From NCBI GenBank assembly GCA_022825385.1, contig JAJDWX010000007.1, forward strand, positions 1 through 43,667: a DNA stretch of 43,667 bases. Reading direction: 5' to 3'. A program made the position numbers and the translations under genes. Below the pieces are notes generated by a model. The model did not search any database. It was not told the origin of the DNA and saw only the letters and a program-made list of their open reading frames with translations. Positions within the stretch are counted from its first letter, which is position 1. Every line of letters starts with the position of its first letter. This DNA is from Rhodothermales bacterium (lineage in GTDB: Bacteria; Bacteroidota; Rhodothermia; Rhodothermales; VXPQ01). Shown here piece after piece: positions 42,716-43,667 of this stretch.

Positions 42716-43471
42716 ATGGCAGATTGCATGGACAGGGAGGGCATTGCCCGCAACGCGGAGCGGATTCGCGCGCGCATTGCAGAAGCCTGCCGGCGAGCCG
42801 GGCGTTCGCCCGACGAAATCACGCTCGTCGCCGTATCCAAAACGTTTCCCATGGCGGCGATAGAGGCGGCGCGGCGGGCCGGGATACGTCATTTTGGAGA
42901 AAACCGCGTACAGGAACTGGCCTGGAAAAGCAAGGAAGCGCCGGGACGGGCGCAAGGCGGGGACAGAACCTGGCACATGATCGGACATTTGCAGCGAAAC
43001 AAGGCAAGGGACGTCGTGCGGTTCGCAGATTATTTCCATGCGCTGGACAGCGCGCGCCTCGCCCGCGCGCTGAACGAACGCGCCCGAACGGAAGAGCGCA
43101 TAGTGTCCTGCCTGGCCCAGGTCGATATTTCCGGCGAGGCCAGCAAGTTCGGCGTAGCCCCGGACGAACTGCTTCCCCTGCTGGAAGCCGTGGCCTCCTG
43201 CGAACGCATTCGGGTGCGCGGGTTGATGGCCATCGGGTCGCTTCGCGCCGGCCCGGACGCCATTCGCGGCGAGTTTCAGCGCCTGCGCGCCCTGTTCGAC
43301 GCCGTGCCGCCCCGCTTCGCCCCGAACGTCTCCATGGAGCATCTTTCCATGGGCATGAGCCGGGATTTCGAGGCGGCCATCGAAGAAGGCGCCACGCATG
43401 TGCGCGTCGGCAGCGCCCTGTTTGGAGAAAGGGTTGCGCCAGAAGGCGCCAAGGGGCCAACCCCGCCTTAA
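42716..43471 (+). CDS. yggS: PLP homeostasis protein (YggS/PROSC family)
   Basis: A 251-residue single-domain PLP-binding protein. The cofactor lysine is K42 in LVAVSKTFP; other family marks are FGENRVQE, WHMIGHLQRNK (GHLQxNK), the SGEASKFG loop, and LSMGMSRDFEAAI-EEGATHVRVG with the final GSALFGER. It controls the cellular PLP pool and has no known catalytic reaction. ATG 42716 gives a four-residue leader; ATG 42728 is an alternative. The stop codon sits at the very edge of the 45-bp repeat. Confidence 0.95.
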   Translation: MADCMDREGIARNAERIRARIAEACRRAGRSPDEITLVAVSKTFPMAAIEAARRAGIRHFGENRVQELAWKSKEAPGRAQGGDRTWHMIGHLQRNKARDVVRFADYFHALDSARLARALNERARTEERIVSCLAQVDISGEASKFGVAPDELLPLLEAVASCERIRVRGLMAIGSLRAGPDAIRGEFQRLRALFDAVPPRFAPNVSMEHLSMGMSRDFEAAIEEGATHVRVGSALFGERVAPEGAKGPTPP

Positions 43472-43515
43472 GGATACTCTGATCAAAGCCACTTCGCTCA
43501 GCGCGTCACTATTGC
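43471..43515 (-). repeat. dispersed intergenic repeat, long copy (inverted partner of 9085-9129)
   Basis: The reverse complement matches 9085-9129 at 44 of 45 positions. It begins at the last base of yggS. Confidence 0.85.
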
Positions 43516-43667
43516 GCGCAAAGATCGTCATGCCCGGATCATTGAAATCAGCCAAAAACACCGTAGATTCGGGTCGTTGGGGACGTGACGCGCCCTTCGG
43601 GAGGCTGCGAGGGGCACGCTGGCTGTGTCATTCCTCATTATGTGGGGCCTGCCACATCGCTTCGTCA
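43516..43667. other. end-of-window spacer, no gene recognised
   Basis: No supported gene. The final part contains ATTATGTGGGGCCTGCCACA, with TGTGG...CCACA able to pair, and both ATTCCTCATT and CTTCGTCA wording that looks like another dispersed repeat cut by the window edge. Confidence 0.3.

Noticed and set aside
39502-42852. 1116-codon minus-strand frame opposite ybbA-ybbP
   Set aside because: Long but His/Arg/Gly-rich and featureless, as expected for the antisense of a high-GC gene.

Overview
The window is a GC-rich bacterial chromosome segment of about 43.7 kb, mostly ordinary core genes. Several traits point to the Bacteroidota/Rhodothermota side of the tree, perhaps a Rhodothermales-like lineage: a DUF1015 gene next to serC, two tandem short TonB-domain proteins, a DUF4153 membrane protein, and many genes without a clear Shine-Dalgarno site. 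This placement is an inference from gene content; no rRNA is present to confirm it.

Layout. (1) 1-2939 is an accessory strip, visibly AT-richer than the rest: the edge of an IS3-family element, a gene-poor stretch with hairpins, an Mrr-type restriction gene, an Abi_C abortive-infection gene broken by two single-base frameshifts, and a small GIY-YIG protein. (2) 3075-9019 is housekeeping: dnaK (minus strand), then a CDP-alcohol phosphatidyltransferase, pyrE, cinA and recA (plus strand). (3) 9189-25338 is a biosynthetic region: an alpha/beta hydrolase, a 3376-residue type I polyketide synthase, a free-standing ACP, an NCS2 transporter with an extra C-terminal domain, an Sfp-type phosphopantetheinyl transferase (minus strand), and a second copy of the same kind of transporter. 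(4) 25439-29140 holds an ammonium transporter, an orphan DNA methyltransferase followed by the stub of a probable restriction gene, a coiled-coil membrane protein with 33-bp internal repeats, and an initiator tRNA. (5) 29397-43471 is again mostly core: DUF2461, two TonB-domain proteins, DUF4153, a hairpin/tandem-repeat intergenic element, DUF1015-serC, the three-gene pnt transhydrogenase, a tesA / ybbA-ybbP divergent block, and yggS.

The most interesting unit is the polyketide locus. The synthase reads KS-AT-DH-cMT-(pseudo-KR)-ER-KR-ACP-KS-AT. The first module has a complete reducing set plus a C-methyltransferase, which suggests a saturated, methyl-branched, lipid-like product. The second half looks degenerate: its AT has lost the catalytic Ser and about 90 residues, and its KS has a strongly altered active-site context although Cys-His-His remain. 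There is no thioesterase domain; the upstream hydrolase is a candidate for release, the free ACP for acceptance, and the PPTase for activating both carrier proteins. The architecture broadly recalls the methyl-branched-lipid PKSs reported from sponge symbionts, but that comparison is from memory.

A second theme is a dispersed intergenic repeat with core TTGATCAGnGTATCC. It occurs at five sites, once as a tandem triplet, and includes a 45-bp inverted pair (9085-9129 and 43471-43515) that brackets 34 kb.
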